The position numbers were made by a program, and so were the translations under genes. Shown here piece by piece: positions 1 to 9,164 of a stretch of DNA of 64,000 nt. The notes beneath the pieces are model-generated. The model was not told the DNA's origin and did no database searches. It saw only the letters and a list, made by a program, of their open reading frames with translations. Every line of letters begins with the position of its first letter. Positions within the stretch are counted from its first letter, which is position 1. Location of the stretch: IMG/VR virus record IMGVR_UViG_3300044611_001195, positions 1 to 64,000 of that record. One strand, 5' to 3'. The stretch comes from a virus.

Positions 1-458
1 GCAACAGGTGCGCTGTAAGCAACACAGATCCAAGGACGCATACCCAGACGATAAGAAAGTTCCCACTCACGACCCATATAGGCGTAGATACCAATCAGGA
101 AGTGGAACACAACCAGTTGGAAAGGCCCACCGTTGTAAAGCCACTCATCTAGGGAAGCAGCTTCCCAGATGGGGTAAAAGTGCAGTCCAATAGCATTGGA
201 CGAAGGAATCACAGCACCAGAGATGATGTTGTTTCCGTACATGAGTGAACCAGCAACGGGTTCACGGATACCATCAATGTCCACAGGGGGAGCACCGATG
301 AATGCGATGATGAAACAAGTCGTAGCAGCAAGCAGGCAAGGAATCATCAGAACTCCGAACCAACCGACATAAAGACGATTATCGGTTGAAGTAACCCAGT
401 TGCAGAACTGTTCCCAAGTATTCGATTGTTGTTGACGTGAAGCAATTGAAGCAGTCAT
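1..458 (-). CDS. psbA: photosystem II D1 protein, 3' end outside window
   Basis: The first 152 codons of the D1 reaction-centre protein are present and the reading frame runs open off the left edge. It starts [15 protein letters not shown] and contains the D1 segments [26 protein letters not shown] and [21 protein letters not shown]1 binds the photosystem II cofactors in the thylakoid membrane and is the subunit lost fastest in strong light; cyanophages carry psbA to keep electron flow going during infection. The start at 458 matches host D1 proteins exactly, although no strong ribosome-binding site is visible. The gene lies downstream of a tail-fibre gene with a long leader of its own. Confidence 0.98.
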   Translation of the reverse strand, partial: MTASIASRQQQSNTWEQFCNWVTSTDNRLYVGWFGVLMIPCLLAATTCFIIAFIGAPPVDIDGIREPVAGSLMYGNNIISGAVIPSSNAIGLHFYPIWEAASLDEWLYNGGPFQLVVFHFLIGIYAYMGREWELSYRLGMRPWICVAYSAPV

Positions 459-620
459 TTGTTTAAAAGAGTAGTAAGACCATCAGGGAAATGGTGGTGA
501 TACTATTCCCCAGTCACCCTCAGACTGGGTATGAGAGACGTAATTTATACACCCATAGGTCTCGGTTAGCGGGTGTGAGCAATGTTAAGAATTATGAGAA
601 TTCCGTAACATTTGTTTACC
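459..620 (-). promoter_or_regulatory. psbA leader with two hairpins
   Basis: This is the roughly 160-base stretch between the promoter at 621-654 and psbA. It holds no gene. It contains a perfect 7-bp hairpin (509-515 with 523-529, loop 516-522) and a 6-bp hairpin with a 16-base loop (549-554 with 571-576). Neither is followed by a T-run on the minus strand, so they look like leader structure and not terminators. Confidence 0.45.
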
Positions 621-654
621 TATTTATCATAGCACCATCTGCTTCTGGTGTCAA
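621..654 (-). promoter_or_regulatory. overlapping early and late promoters for psbA
   Basis: Read on the minus strand, TTGACA (649-654) is followed after 17 bases by TATGAT (626-631), a near-consensus bacterial promoter. The late-type octamer GATAAATA (621-628) overlaps the -10 box. The -35 box covers the stop codon of the upstream tail-fibre gene. The overlap suggests psbA can be read both early by host sigma factor and late by the phage factor. Confidence 0.7.
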
Positions 655-1526
655 GGGGTATAAGCAAGCAAATATACGTCCCCAGTATGAATACACTGTG
701 TCGCAACGCCAGGAGCAGACTGTAACTGGTTTCCGATTCTACGCAAGCGACTGTCTGTATGGAAGTCATCTCCCCAGTAACTCCAAAAAGTTTGTTCTGG
801 GTTTTGACCTCTCCAAGCATCACCTTTTCCAGACTGTAAGTTCCCACTGAAAGCACATAATGCCTGAATGTCATTATCAGAGTCTCTATTGATTCCCATT
901 ACACAGAAACGACCTGGAATGCCTTGATCGGCGCCAGCTCTTGAAAATGCTTTAAATGCTGTTCCACCACTTGCGGATAGTAAACCAGAATATCCATTTG
1001 TTCCAGCAGTATGGTTTAAAACACTTGCGTTTGGCCAGACACTATCATTTGCCTGAAACTGTGCTGCGTCTCTCTGGTAAATATCCAGTCTTTTTAAAAT
1101 CGCATCAATAGATTCACTTCCTGTACTTTCTACCAAATCATAAACGAGATAGTTTGTATGAGAAGTTGGGTCTAGACTACTTCCACTTCCATCAACCAAA
1201 GCAATTTTTGTGATACCAGTTTGAGTAAAGAAAGCATTATATAAACCTTGACCTTGACCCAGAGCAGTTCTTCCATTCGCGCCTGTTGAAACAGCAGTCA
1301 TCGTCATAAACGTTGACGTGCCAGGAGAACCCATACTAGTTCTTAAAGTATTAACAGATGGTGTACCAGTAGCAGTCCAAGTTGTACTTGCTATTTTCTT
1401 TCCAGTGTACATCATCAGAATGTTCCAACCAGTTTCTGAAAAAACTGGTGGCGTTACAGGAGTTCTTCTTTTAGTTTGTTGTGAACGTCCTTGACGACCA
1501 GTGCTAACTCTGGAAATAAAAGACAT
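651..1526 (-). CDS. putative tail-fibre or receptor-binding protein
   Basis: A 291-residue protein with no recognised enzymatic domain. It is rich in Gly, Ser and Thr, begins MSFISRVSTGRQGRSQQ and ends in an aromatic region (FWSYWGDDFHTDSR, VYLLAYTP) of the sort seen in fibre tips. It starts one base inside the stop codon of the upstream fibre gene (1526), so the two are translationally coupled. By position and composition it is probably the distal or adhesin part of a fibre whose shaft is the 666-residue neighbour. The assignment to virion tail rests on context. Confidence 0.6.
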   Translation of the reverse strand: MSFISRVSTGRQGRSQQTKRRTPVTPPVFSETGWNILMMYTGKKIASTTWTATGTPSVNTLRTSMGSPGTSTFMTMTAVSTGANGRTALGQGQGLYNAFFTQTGITKIALVDGSGSSLDPTSHTNYLVYDLVESTGSESIDAILKRLDIYQRDAAQFQANDSVWPNASVLNHTAGTNGYSGLLSASGGTAFKAFSRAGADQGIPGRFCVMGINRDSDNDIQALCAFSGNLQSGKGDAWRGQNPEQTFWSYWGDDFHTDSRLRRIGNQLQSAPGVATQCIHTGDVYLLAYTP

Positions 1527-3526
1527 TAATTAAATCCCCCATTCAAACTTCCCAAAACAACGTAATTTGCTGTAGTACTTGCAGAACCTACTGTATTAAT
1601 TCCTGTGAATGTAAAAATATCAAATCCGTTATTTGTTGAGATTCCTGAAACTGCATTTGCAAGAGATCCCCCAGACCAACGAATAGTTCTAGAAACTCCA
1701 TTTAAGTTTACTGCAGTACAACTTCTGGCAGTTCCTGTTTGAGTTACAATTACAGAGAATGAAATGCTGTGATTATCAAAAGAACTATCTGTTGGAATCT
1801 CAGTTACATTAAGAGTGATATCTGCCGATGGGTTAGTACAAATGGCAACGTTTCCACCACCAGTGCTAAAAGCAAGTCCAACAGTATTTCCACTGACAAG
1901 TGTAGTCTTTTCTGCAACAGATCTTGTTCTTAACTGTGTAGGAATAGAAATTGTAGAAGTAAAGATTCCAACATTAATATTGGGAGTTCCTGTCAGTCCT
2001 TGTGCAACAGTAGCAATACCAGCAGTAGACGCATAGGTACTTAAACCAGCAGTGGAAGCATAAGTTGAAGTTGTGGCACTTGTTGCATTTCCACTTAAAG
2101 ATCCACTAAATGTTGTTGCAGTTACAGTATTATCAGTAAGTCTAATATTACCAACTGCCAGGCGAACTCCGTTAGGAACTTGTGTAGATCCAATACCAAC
2201 AGCATAGTTAAACAACCAAGCATCGGTAATACCAGCACCAATTGTATCACCCTTAAACCACATCATTTTCTTATATGTGGTTGGATTGGTTTCACCAGGA
2301 ACAATATTTAGATCTACAAGTGGAGATCCTTCTGTTGATGCAATCGCAATACCACCGTGATTTGCAGTATTATCCGATGGACTAAAAGTTGTACCAATAC
2401 CTAATACAATATCAGCATCAACAATATTAAGTTGTTCAGTATTCAGTTGAGTTACTGTGCCACCAAAAGAAATATTATTGCTTACATATAAGTCACCAAG
2501 AACAGTTAATGCATTCGTTGTTGAGATTCTGTCCTTATTAATGATGCCAGTAAGAATATTGGCGGCATCAGAAAGATTTGTTGCAGTCGTTGCTGTTCCT
2601 GCCGATGTTGCTATTCCTGCTGTTTGTGCATATGTGGAGATACCAGAAGTTAAAGCATAAGTAGCAATACCACTTAAAGATGCATAAGTGCTTATTCCTG
2701 CTGTTGAAGCATAAGTAGATACTCCAGAAATTGAAGAATATGTTGAAACCCCAGCAGTGGAAGCATAAGTTGCTATACCAGCAATATTAGCATATTCTCC
2801 ACTACCACCACTTCCAGAAGCTGCTTCAAAAACAAACTTACCAATAGTGTGGTCATATTTTAAAAACTTACCATCATAAAGACTCGCATTTGTGGCAATA
2901 CCTACAATATCATCAAGATATTTTAATCTAGTTTCTCCACCACCACCAATTGTTGAAAGTTGTTCTTGAACACGATTAATGAATAATGTGTAGTGCTTAT
3001 TTAAATCTTCGGTAGTTACAAAGTTTTGATTGAGTGGTGTAAGAGGATCTTCATTCTTTGTCTCAGGAGGTTCATTCAATAAACCTTCTTGAAGTTGTTC
3101 ATATATTTCTAAAACTTTGGAAATTTTATTTTTAATTTCAGGAAGATCTAATAAAGTTTGTTCTGATATTTCTTTGAATATCTGATCTCTAATTAAAATT
3201 AAATCTTTATTACTCTCTGAAATATAATTTTCAACTCTAGTTAAACTTGGAGTTTCATAATTATCTTCTAAAATTTCTTCTTCAATATTTTCTTCTAGAA
3301 GAGTCTCTCTCCAATTATATAACTTTTCTTCCTCCTTTACTACTTCAATTTCATCAATAATTTTAGGAATATTTTCCTCTTTCTTTTCTTCAACACAAAA
3401 AGTCTTAGCATCATTCTGCTCGGGAATGACACCTGTTTTCTTCAGACCTTCATCAAGACTTTTTATTTTACTATCTAGATCCTTAGAAGCCTTAGAATAC
3501 TTTACAGTCTTCTTAAAAATGCCCAT
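1526..3526 (-). CDS. tail-fibre-like virion structural protein with YAS repeats
   Basis: A 666-residue protein. Residues 1 to about 190 are charged and helical, with Lys/Glu-rich stretches and a predicted coiled coil near 100-190. From about 240 to 310 there is a tandem repeat of roughly eight residues (variants of STAGISTYA), recurring near 500. The middle (about 330-460) has LNTEQLNIVDADIVLGIG, a signature I associate with cyanomyovirus fibre proteins. The C-terminal 150 residues are beta-rich. A late promoter lies 28 bases upstream. This is likely a fibre shaft or baseplate-attached fibre. Confidence 0.75.
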   Translation of the reverse strand: MGIFKKTVKYSKASKDLDSKIKSLDEGLKKTGVIPEQNDAKTFCVEEKKEENIPKIIDEIEVVKEEEKLYNWRETLLEENIEEEILEDNYETPSLTRVENYISESNKDLILIRDQIFKEISEQTLLDLPEIKNKISKVLEIYEQLQEGLLNEPPETKNEDPLTPLNQNFVTTEDLNKHYTLFINRVQEQLSTIGGGGETRLKYLDDIVGIATNASLYDGKFLKYDHTIGKFVFEAASGSGGSGEYANIAGIATYASTAGVSTYSSISGVSTYASTAGISTYASLSGIATYALTSGISTYAQTAGIATSAGTATTATNLSDAANILTGIINKDRISTTNALTVLGDLYVSNNISFGGTVTQLNTEQLNIVDADIVLGIGTTFSPSDNTANHGGIAIASTEGSPLVDLNIVPGETNPTTYKKMMWFKGDTIGAGITDAWLFNYAVGIGSTQVPNGVRLAVGNIRLTDNTVTATTFSGSLSGNATSATTSTYASTAGLSTYASTAGIATVAQGLTGTPNINVGIFTSTISIPTQLRTRSVAEKTTLVSGNTVGLAFSTGGGNVAICTNPSADITLNVTEIPTDSSFDNHSISFSVIVTQTGTARSCTAVNLNGVSRTIRWSGGSLANAVSGISTNNGFDIFTFTGINTVGSASTTANYVVLGSLNGGFN

Positions 3527-3553
3527 TAACTAATATCAATTTTGCTCTTATAA

Positions 3554-3561
3554 TATTTATT
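3554..3561 (-). promoter_or_regulatory. late promoter AATAAATA
   Basis: Minus-strand AATAAATA, 28 bases upstream of the 666-residue fibre gene, overlapping the stop codon of the 54-residue gene upstream. It matches the T4/cyanophage late consensus NATAAATA. Confidence 0.6.
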
Positions 3562-3724
3562 ATACCCTATACTCATCAATCTTGTCCAATACTTTGTTCA
3601 AATAATGATGCGCTAACCACTTTGGATCATATCCAGATTTATTCATCCACTCATTATCTAAATCTTTTTTTAATTTAAGTACTTCACACTTAATAATATC
3701 TTTGGTCAAGTGTCCGCGTGGCAT
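3560..3724 (-). CDS. small conserved-type cyanophage protein, function unknown
   Basis: A 54-residue ORF starting MPRGHLTKDIIKCEVLKLKK and ending in DKIDEYRV. It is basic and helical, with a Trp pair (NEWMNKSGYDPKWLAHHYL). No domain is recognised. It lies between a terminator (3729-3762) and a late promoter, in the only open frame of this gap, and its codon use resembles neighbouring genes. Confidence 0.65.
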   Translation of the reverse strand: MPRGHLTKDIIKCEVLKLKKDLDNEWMNKSGYDPKWLAHHYLNKVLDKIDEYRV

Positions 3725-3728
3725 ATAC

Positions 3729-3762
3729 AAAAAAACTCTGCTGCCTATTTAGCAACAGAGTT
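3729..3762 (-). terminator. rho-independent terminator after peroxiredoxin
   Basis: On the minus strand an 11-bp stem with one G-T pair (3734-3744 with 3752-3762) is followed by seven T. It lies 21 bases past the peroxiredoxin stop codon and closes the hli/ferredoxin operon. Confidence 0.85.
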
Positions 3763-3782
3763 GAGTAGTATTAAGTGTTATA

Positions 3783-4310
3783 TCAAACAGTAGCACCCAC
3801 TTTTACATTTGCCGAAACATATTCTAGAACATTTTCTGGAGTAGTCTGCTCATAAGGGTCGGTGTCAGCGTTGTCCCGTTGCCCCACTTCAACGAATAGT
3901 TTCTCGATGATTCCGTTATCCACGACAGCAGCATAACGCCAAGAGCGATCACCGAAACCAAGGTTAGACTTATTGACGAGCATACCCATAGAACGTGTGA
4001 AGTAAGCATTGCCGTCAGGGATAAGAGTGACGTTCTTGATATTCTGGTCTTGTGCCCAGGCATTCATCACAAACCCATCATTAACAGAGATGCAGTAAAT
4101 ATCGTCGATGCCAAGACCAATAAAGTCGTCATATTTCTCTTCGAATCCAGGAAGCTGATAGGCACTGCAAGTAGGAGTGAAAGCACCAGGCAGACTAAAA
4201 ATGACCACACGCTTTCCATTGAAGAGTTCCGAAGATGTACGAGTTACAAATTCTCCATTTTCACGAAATTGAAATTGGACTTCGGGAATAGTATAACCTT
4301 CACTACGCAT
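3783..4310 (-). CDS. peroxiredoxin, Prx5 type
   Basis: A 175-residue thiol peroxidase that would reduce H2O2 and alkyl hydroperoxides. The hallmark PGAFTPTCS places the peroxidatic Cys at residue 48, with the active-site Thr (45) and the later Arg in DRSWRYAAVVDNG. There is no fused glutaredoxin domain. The frame extends upstream, but GGAGG lies five bases before the ATG at 4310, so that start (MRSEGYTIP) is chosen. The gene is last in an operon with hli, ferredoxin and another hli, which fits defence against reactive oxygen made by overexcited photosystems. Peroxiredoxin is not a standard core gene of this phage group as far as I recall. Confidence 0.9.
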   Translation of the reverse strand: MRSEGYTIPEVQFQFRENGEFVTRTSSELFNGKRVVIFSLPGAFTPTCSAYQLPGFEEKYDDFIGLGIDDIYCISVNDGFVMNAWAQDQNIKNVTLIPDGNAYFTRSMGMLVNKSNLGFGDRSWRYAAVVDNGIIEKLFVEVGQRDNADTDPYEQTTPENVLEYVSANVKVGATV

Positions 4311-4323
4311 TTTAACCTCCATT

Positions 4324-4427
4324 TCACCAAATACCAGGAATAATTTGGCCCGTAAATGCATACGAACCCATTGCAGCAACGACACCAATCATCGCTGCCC
4401 AACCATTAATACGTTCTGCTCTTTCGT

Positions 4428-4431
<4 letters not shown>
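4324..4431 (-). CDS. hli: high-light-inducible protein, short form
   Basis: A 35-residue protein consisting of little more than the single chlorophyll-binding helix: ERINGWAAMIGVVAAMGSYAFTG. The E-x-x-N-G-x-x-A-M-x-G pattern is the Hli/LHC signature. Hli proteins sit in the thylakoid membrane and dissipate excess light energy near photosystem II. The ATG overlaps the stop codon of the upstream gene (ATGA), and the peroxiredoxin start follows 14 bases after the stop. Confidence 0.93.
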
Positions 4432-4993
<562 letters not shown>

Positions 4994-5080
4994 TTAGTAA
5001 GTTTCTGAAAGTTGATTTATTGAATGTGCCAACAAAACAAAGAAGGCAACGGATGTTATTGTAAACAAAAGTGAAGTCAT
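4994..5080 (-). CDS. 28-residue membrane peptide
   Basis: The tiny ORF MTSLLFTITSVAFFVLLAHS followed by INQLSETY is one transmembrane helix with a short polar tail. It fills the space between hli (5090-5299) and ferredoxin in the same orientation, nine bases after hli and three before ferredoxin. Size and layout recall the single-helix photosystem or cytochrome b6f subunits, but I cannot assign it to any of them. Confidence 0.6.
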   Translation of the reverse strand: MTSLLFTITSVAFFVLLAHSINQLSETY

Positions 5081-5089
5081 TGTCAAGTC

Positions 5090-5299
5090 TCAGATTACAC
5101 CAAAAAACAGATGGCCTGTCAGGGCATAAGAGATAAAACCAGCCACGATCCCAAGCATAGCCCAGCGACCATTAGCAGATTCGGCTCGTTCAGCATAACT
5201 CTTCATTCCATACTTCTTTGCATCTTCATCAGAAATATAAACAGGTGGTTCAATTGCCCACATATTCATTTGTCCTCGATCATTAGTCGTTACAGTCAT
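5090..5299 (-). CDS. hli: high-light-inducible protein
   Basis: A 69-residue Hli. A polar N-terminus (PPVYISDEDAKKYGMKSYAE) leads into the chlorophyll-binding helix ESANGRWAMLGIVAGFISYA. The frame extends further upstream, but that would place the promoter inside the coding region; the ATG at 5299 (MTVTTNDRG) is the sensible start. It is the first gene of the operon hli, TM peptide, petF, hypothetical, hli, peroxiredoxin, driven by a strong bacterial-type promoter. Confidence 0.94.
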   Translation of the reverse strand: MTVTTNDRGQMNMWAIEPPVYISDEDAKKYGMKSYAERAESANGRWAMLGIVAGFISYALTGHLFFGVI

Positions 5300-5326
5300 T
5301 GTAGTATTGTAAAGAACTGTTACAAG

Positions 5327-5355
5327 ATTATATAGCAAAAATAAAGAGGGGTCAA
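5327..5355 (-). promoter_or_regulatory. sigma70-type promoter of the hli-petF operon
   Basis: Minus-strand TTGACC (5350-5355), 17-base spacer, TATAAT (5327-5332). The -35 box is made of the loop and right arm of the terminator at 5343-5365. Confidence 0.85.
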
Positions 5356-5365
5356 GCCCCTCTTT
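5338..5365 (-). terminator. terminator at the end of the glycan cluster
   Basis: A perfect 9-bp stem (5343-5351 with 5357-5365) with a 5-base loop, followed on the minus strand by ATTTTT. It sits 36 bases past the last glycan gene and overlaps the downstream promoter. Confidence 0.88.
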
Positions 5366-5401
5366 GTTCGGATGTCCTAACAAAATAAGTATAAATGCTT
5401 A

Positions 5402-6199
5402 CTATTTTCCTTCCCAACCAGGAGGAAGTCTACCAAGATATGGATCATAGTCAAAGAACGGATTCCAATCAGACACATCAGCAGATTGATTTCTCCAAAA
5501 CTGCCACAATCCATCGTGACTACTACGATGGAAAACATCAATATGAATATCGTGAATGTCAGATCCTAGATCAATCTTATACAAGAACAAAGGAATAGAA
5601 AAAGTATTACCAGAGTTATAAATCAAGTCATCAGCAACTGCTCTTGGTTTAACACCCTGATCAAGTTTATACTTATCACCACGACAATGAAGATTGATAA
5701 GTTTCTGTGCGTGATGGCGAGTGATCATATAACAAGCAGTTGAAAAGTCATTTACAAAACGACGATGCAACTGGACGTGAACCTGTGCAGGATTAATAAT
5801 AGCAAGTTGTATCACATCATAATCATAAGGAATTTTTGCATAGAAATCTTTCCAAGAAAATCCCCAATGAGTGACAGTGCTTATGTCACAATCATCCTCC
5901 ATCATTAAAGCACAAGGGGAATCAGAAGTTTCCAACCAATGCTTCATTGCTTTGAGATGTGAAGTTACACATCCAACTTCACCAGAAGACATCATATCAG
6001 GATAACGACCTTTAAGAATATCTCCAAGATCTCTATCTCCCCGACCATCATAGGCAGAGATACGAGTATAATTTTCAACTTCCCAGTATTTAAACTGATC
6101 TTCCATAAACTGTGCTCTCTCTGGTTTTTCACCCAGATTGATGTAGTAAATGGGGGGAAGACCTTTGAGTTTATGTACCGATTTATTTTTATCCATCAT
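5402..6199 (-). CDS. glycosyltransferase, family 25-like
   Basis: A 265-residue protein with the GT25 opening IYYINLGEKPERAQFMEDQ, the GCVTSH segment that precedes the active site, and ALMMEDDCDIS as the acidic metal/nucleotide motif. GT25 enzymes add galactose or related sugars to lipopolysaccharide. This is the last gene of the 20-kb glycan cluster, and its start overlaps the previous stop by four bases. The C-terminus (DYDPYLGRLPPGWEGK) is compact with no membrane segment, so it is probably a cytoplasmic enzyme. Confidence 0.85.
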   Translation of the reverse strand: MMDKNKSVHKLKGLPPIYYINLGEKPERAQFMEDQFKYWEVENYTRISAYDGRGDRDLGDILKGRYPDMMSSGEVGCVTSHLKAMKHWLETSDSPCALMMEDDCDISTVTHWGFSWKDFYAKIPYDYDVIQLAIINPAQVHVQLHRRFVNDFSTACYMITRHHAQKLINLHCRGDKYKLDQGVKPRAVADDLIYNSGNTFSIPLFLYKIDLGSDIHDIHIDVFHRSSHDGLWQFWRNQSADVSDWNPFFDYDPYLGRLPPGWEGK

Positions 6200-6948
6200 T
6201 CGGAAAGAATACTTTCAATAATTTGATTGAAGACTTTTGTTTTATTGGTAAGAGGATCTTCAGACCCTCTCCAATTAGAATGCCAATTAGTAGCAGCACG
6301 ATAATGAAGAAACTTACCATCCAAATGTAACTCAAAATTATATCCCTTGGTTACCTCTTCGTTTTGCAAATCAATTTCATTATAATTGGTTGGATATTGA
6401 ACATCGGTTTCTTTCATCCAAAAATTATTCTTTTTGAAATAATAATAAGTGTTTCCACCAACATCAGTAAGTTCTCCATTTACCACACCATCGGAAAAAT
6501 CAATATCAAGATCTTCCATCTTTGGCATATTAAAGAACATAATACCATTCCACATATAAGTGATAGATCCTCTATATTGTGGCAAACCTGAAATTATGGC
6601 ATCTTCCATATATTCAGTTATGCTAAAATTATCAATTAAGAATAAATCAGAATCACAAAAGAACACGATGTCATTTTGGTGATTGGCTTTAATAATAGTA
6701 TCATAGGTCCATTGAACAGTATCGGCACAAGCTTGTGCAGGATTTAATGATACTGTTCTTTCTGGTTTTTTATAATAAGAAAACCCATTCTCAGAACAAA
6801 TTGATTTAAATTGTTCTGTTATGGTTGATTCAATAGAATCATCAACAATATGAAATTTATAGTCATCCTTTAAAAACTTTTTAAAAAGTTGATTTTGCAA
6901 AGTTACAAAATCAGGACGATTAACAACCGAAGTGAAAATGTGAATCAT
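6196..6948 (-). CDS. putative GT-A type glycosyltransferase
   Basis: A 250-residue protein with no firm family match. The order of elements fits a GT-A fold: N-terminal MIHIFTSVVNRPDFV, a nucleotide-binding half, and VFFCDSDLFL with a DxD-type metal site near residue 100. A C-terminal LHYRAATNWHSNWRG resembles acceptor loops. Longer upstream starts exist, but the ATG at 6948 overlaps the epimerase stop (ATGA) and is preferred. Confidence 0.7.
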   Translation of the reverse strand: MIHIFTSVVNRPDFVTLQNQLFKKFLKDDYKFHIVDDSIESTITEQFKSICSENGFSYYKKPERTVSLNPAQACADTVQWTYDTIIKANHQNDIVFFCDSDLFLIDNFSITEYMEDAIISGLPQYRGSITYMWNGIMFFNMPKMEDLDIDFSDGVVNGELTDVGGNTYYYFKKNNFWMKETDVQYPTNYNEIDLQNEEVTKGYNFELHLDGKFLHYRAATNWHSNWRGSEDPLTNKTKVFNQIIESILSE

Positions 6949-7844
6949 AGTTGTGCGGAAAGCCAATCTTCAAGTTTCATTGTGGGTTCCCAACCAAAAG
7001 TCTTACGGAGTTTTTGATTATTAGCAAGACTTATACGTGCCTCACCTGGACGAGGAGCAATATTTACAGTCTCATGATCAAACATTCTAGCAATCTGGTT
7101 GATAGAATAATTATTTCCAGTTCCAACATTATAAACCTGCCCAAATGCTTCTGGATCTGGATTAGAAATTGCCGCCATAATATTTGCTTTTACAACATCC
7201 CCAACATATGTAAAATCACGGCGTTGATTTCCATCACCAACAATTGTTAAGGGTTCTCCCGCAGAACGTTGACGAAGGAAAATTCCAATTACGGGAGCAT
7301 ACTGTCCACGAAGAGGTTGACGTTCTCCATATACATTGAAATATCGGAAGCAAACAGTTTGAAGTCCATAGAGATTTGTGTACATCTTACACAGTTTTTC
7401 TCCATTAACTTTTGAAACTGAGTAAGGATTTAAACAATCATCAGGTTGAGTTTCCACATTAGGAGTCTGATTCATTCCATATCCAGAAGAAGTAGAAGAA
7501 TACATTACTCGTTTTACACCAGCCTCACGAGCACATTGAAGAACAGTAACTGTTCCAACAGAATTAATACTTACTGCTTCAATAGGATTTTCGATAGCTG
7601 GTTGAATACGTGCTTCTGCTGCAATATGAAACACATAGTCTACCCCATCATAAAGTGGGCGTGTGTTTACATAGTCACGAATATCATACTTATAATTTTG
7701 TGCTTTATCGTTCCAATAGAAATGATCATGAGCATCAGAATACTCATTATCAATCACCACAACTTCATGACCCATTTCAAGAAGGCGGTCTACAAGATTA
7801 GAACCAATAAATCCAGCACCACCAGTAACTAGTGATTTAGTCAT
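6945..7844 (-). CDS. NAD-dependent sugar-nucleotide epimerase/dehydratase
   Basis: A 299-residue extended SDR enzyme. It has the NAD site TGGAGFIGS (residues 7-15), the catalytic Ser/Thr region MYSSTSSGYG and the YSVSK dyad (YxxxK). RPGEARISLANNQKLRKTFGW is the substrate-binding end of UDP-hexose 4-epimerases such as GalE/WbpP. The likely job is interconversion of UDP-Glc(NAc) and UDP-Gal(NAc), but a dehydratase of another sugar nucleotide cannot be excluded. It would supply donors for the neighbouring GT6 and GT25 enzymes. Confidence 0.88.
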   Translation of the reverse strand: MTKSLVTGGAGFIGSNLVDRLLEMGHEVVVIDNEYSDAHDHFYWNDKAQNYKYDIRDYVNTRPLYDGVDYVFHIAAEARIQPAIENPIEAVSINSVGTVTVLQCAREAGVKRVMYSSTSSGYGMNQTPNVETQPDDCLNPYSVSKVNGEKLCKMYTNLYGLQTVCFRYFNVYGERQPLRGQYAPVIGIFLRQRSAGEPLTIVGDGNQRRDFTYVGDVVKANIMAAISNPDPEAFGQVYNVGTGNNYSINQIARMFDHETVNIAPRPGEARISLANNQKLRKTFGWEPTMKLEDWLSAQL

Positions 7845-8485
7845 ACAACTCTCTCAGGTAAAAAATAGTTTTTATTAAAGTTAAAACATTCTTCGGTGGG
7901 ATAACTTGTCAATGGATTGACAGTTCCATGATATCCACTTGTTTGGAAGAAAAATGGATCATCAAAAGTATAAACATTAAACCAACGCTGAATCTCAGCA
8001 AATCCAATGTCTTGATAACCTTCAATTACATATCCAGCATGATATGCAACTCTCTTACACATTCTAACATATTCATCAGTTAGATACAAGATAGAATGTC
8101 CACCTAACATATTATAAGTCCTGTATAAATCATCCTTTACATGATTATACTGAACATAAGGTCCAGAATGCCCATTCATTCTTCCCCAAGAAGAAATTCC
8201 AAGATAAACTGCGTCAGCATCATCAGGAATTTCAATCTCTGGACGGAAGTTCTTAATCATACAATCATCTTCAAACAAAATAAAAGGTGGATCGATTTCA
8301 CACAAACCCTTATAATGAGCAGAAGAACATCCTGCAACAGGACAATCTGGACGAGGAACTCCTTCTATACGGATGATTGTTTTGAATCCACATTCTTTGA
8401 GAATTTTTTGCATATTTTCATTCTTTTCAGTGTGCTGTTCAAGATTCATATAAACAGCAGGAATTTCTCTAAGATCTAAGTTCAT
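7841..8485 (-). CDS. GT25-like glycosyltransferase, divergent
   Basis: A 214-residue protein with AVYMNLEQHTEKNENMQKIL (like INL..R..R), GCSSAHYKGL in place of GCxxSH, and PFILFEDDCMI as the acidic motif. These follow the GT25 order, though the first motif lacks the usual Arg pair. It overlaps the GT6 gene by 17 bases. It is probably a paralogue with a different acceptor from the GT25 at 5402. Confidence 0.7.
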   Translation of the reverse strand: MNLDLREIPAVYMNLEQHTEKNENMQKILKECGFKTIIRIEGVPRPDCPVAGCSSAHYKGLCEIDPPFILFEDDCMIKNFRPEIEIPDDADAVYLGISSWGRMNGHSGPYVQYNHVKDDLYRTYNMLGGHSILYLTDEYVRMCKRVAYHAGYVIEGYQDIGFAEIQRWFNVYTFDDPFFFQTSGYHGTVNPLTSYPTEECFNFNKNYFLPERVV

Positions 8486-9164
8486 TGTGATTCTTCTTCA
8501 ATGCGATAATTTTAGGTTCATAAGGATAATCCGAATTGCCCATTTGTTCTTCGGCAAAACAATATGATGGAGACAGACTCAAAGTTGGTGAATTATCAAT
8601 CAGGTAACGATTCATCTGAGATTCATCGTGCCATAAAGCAATCACACCATTTTCAAGATCCTTGGTTACACGATCAGCAAGAACTTCTGCCATTTCAAGA
8701 AACCTCTTTGTAGATCCACCATTAAATCCACCAGCATAATAGTGCTCACCTTCCTCACCCACAGGCACGTATGCCAGCGATTGTGGGTTTCTATCATACG
8801 ACCTCTGTTCCTTAGGATAGAAGGACTGGTAGGGGTGCTGGGTAGCAACTAGATCGCTTAGAACCTCATCACCAACCTTATTCACCAGACCCATATCTAC
8901 ATCAAAGTAGAAACAATAATCAAACTGAGAGATAAACTCCTTTTCTTTTACAAAGTAGTTGTATCTTTTCAGAGTAGGCATTGGCCAAGGTTCGTGGTCA
9001 ATCTGGCAAACTCTTACATTATCAGACGCTTCTACTTCATGATCGGTAAAAAGTAAGCACTCAATATCATGCCCATTTAGAAAGTTCTCCTCAATATTAT
9101 CAAGAAGTCTTTCAACAAACTGAATATACTTGTTTGTTGCGATAGTTAAAATACAGATTTTCAT
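8469..9164 (-). CDS. glycosyltransferase family 6 (ABO/alpha-Gal type)
   Basis: A 231-residue protein aligning by eye with bacterial GT6 enzymes. It has CFYFDVDMGL (DVD metal motif), EHYYAGGFNGG and the signature ALWHDESQMNRYL followed by SPSYCF. GT6 members transfer alpha-1,3-linked Gal or GalNAc, the reaction that makes A, B and alpha-Gal antigens. Bacterial and phage versions lack the animal membrane anchor, as here. The start at 9164 (MKICILTIATN) overlaps the previous stop by four bases. A GT6 in cyanophage P-SSM2 has been noted before, to my recollection. Confidence 0.9.
   Translation of the reverse strand: MKICILTIATNKYIQFVERLLDNIEENFLNGHDIECLLFTDHEVEASDNVRVCQIDHEPWPMPTLKRYNYFVKEKEFISQFDYCFYFDVDMGLVNKVGDEVLSDLVATQHPYQSFYPKEQRSYDRNPQSLAYVPVGEEGEHYYAGGFNGGSTKRFLEMAEVLADRVTKDLENGVIALWHDESQMNRYLIDNSPTLSLSPSYCFAEEQMGNSDYPYEPKIIALKKNHNELRS

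Noticed and set aside
2640-2790. Repeats resembling a CRISPR array
   Set aside because: The periodicity is of codon multiples and encodes the fibre repeat STAGISTYA; there are no unique spacers between constant repeats.
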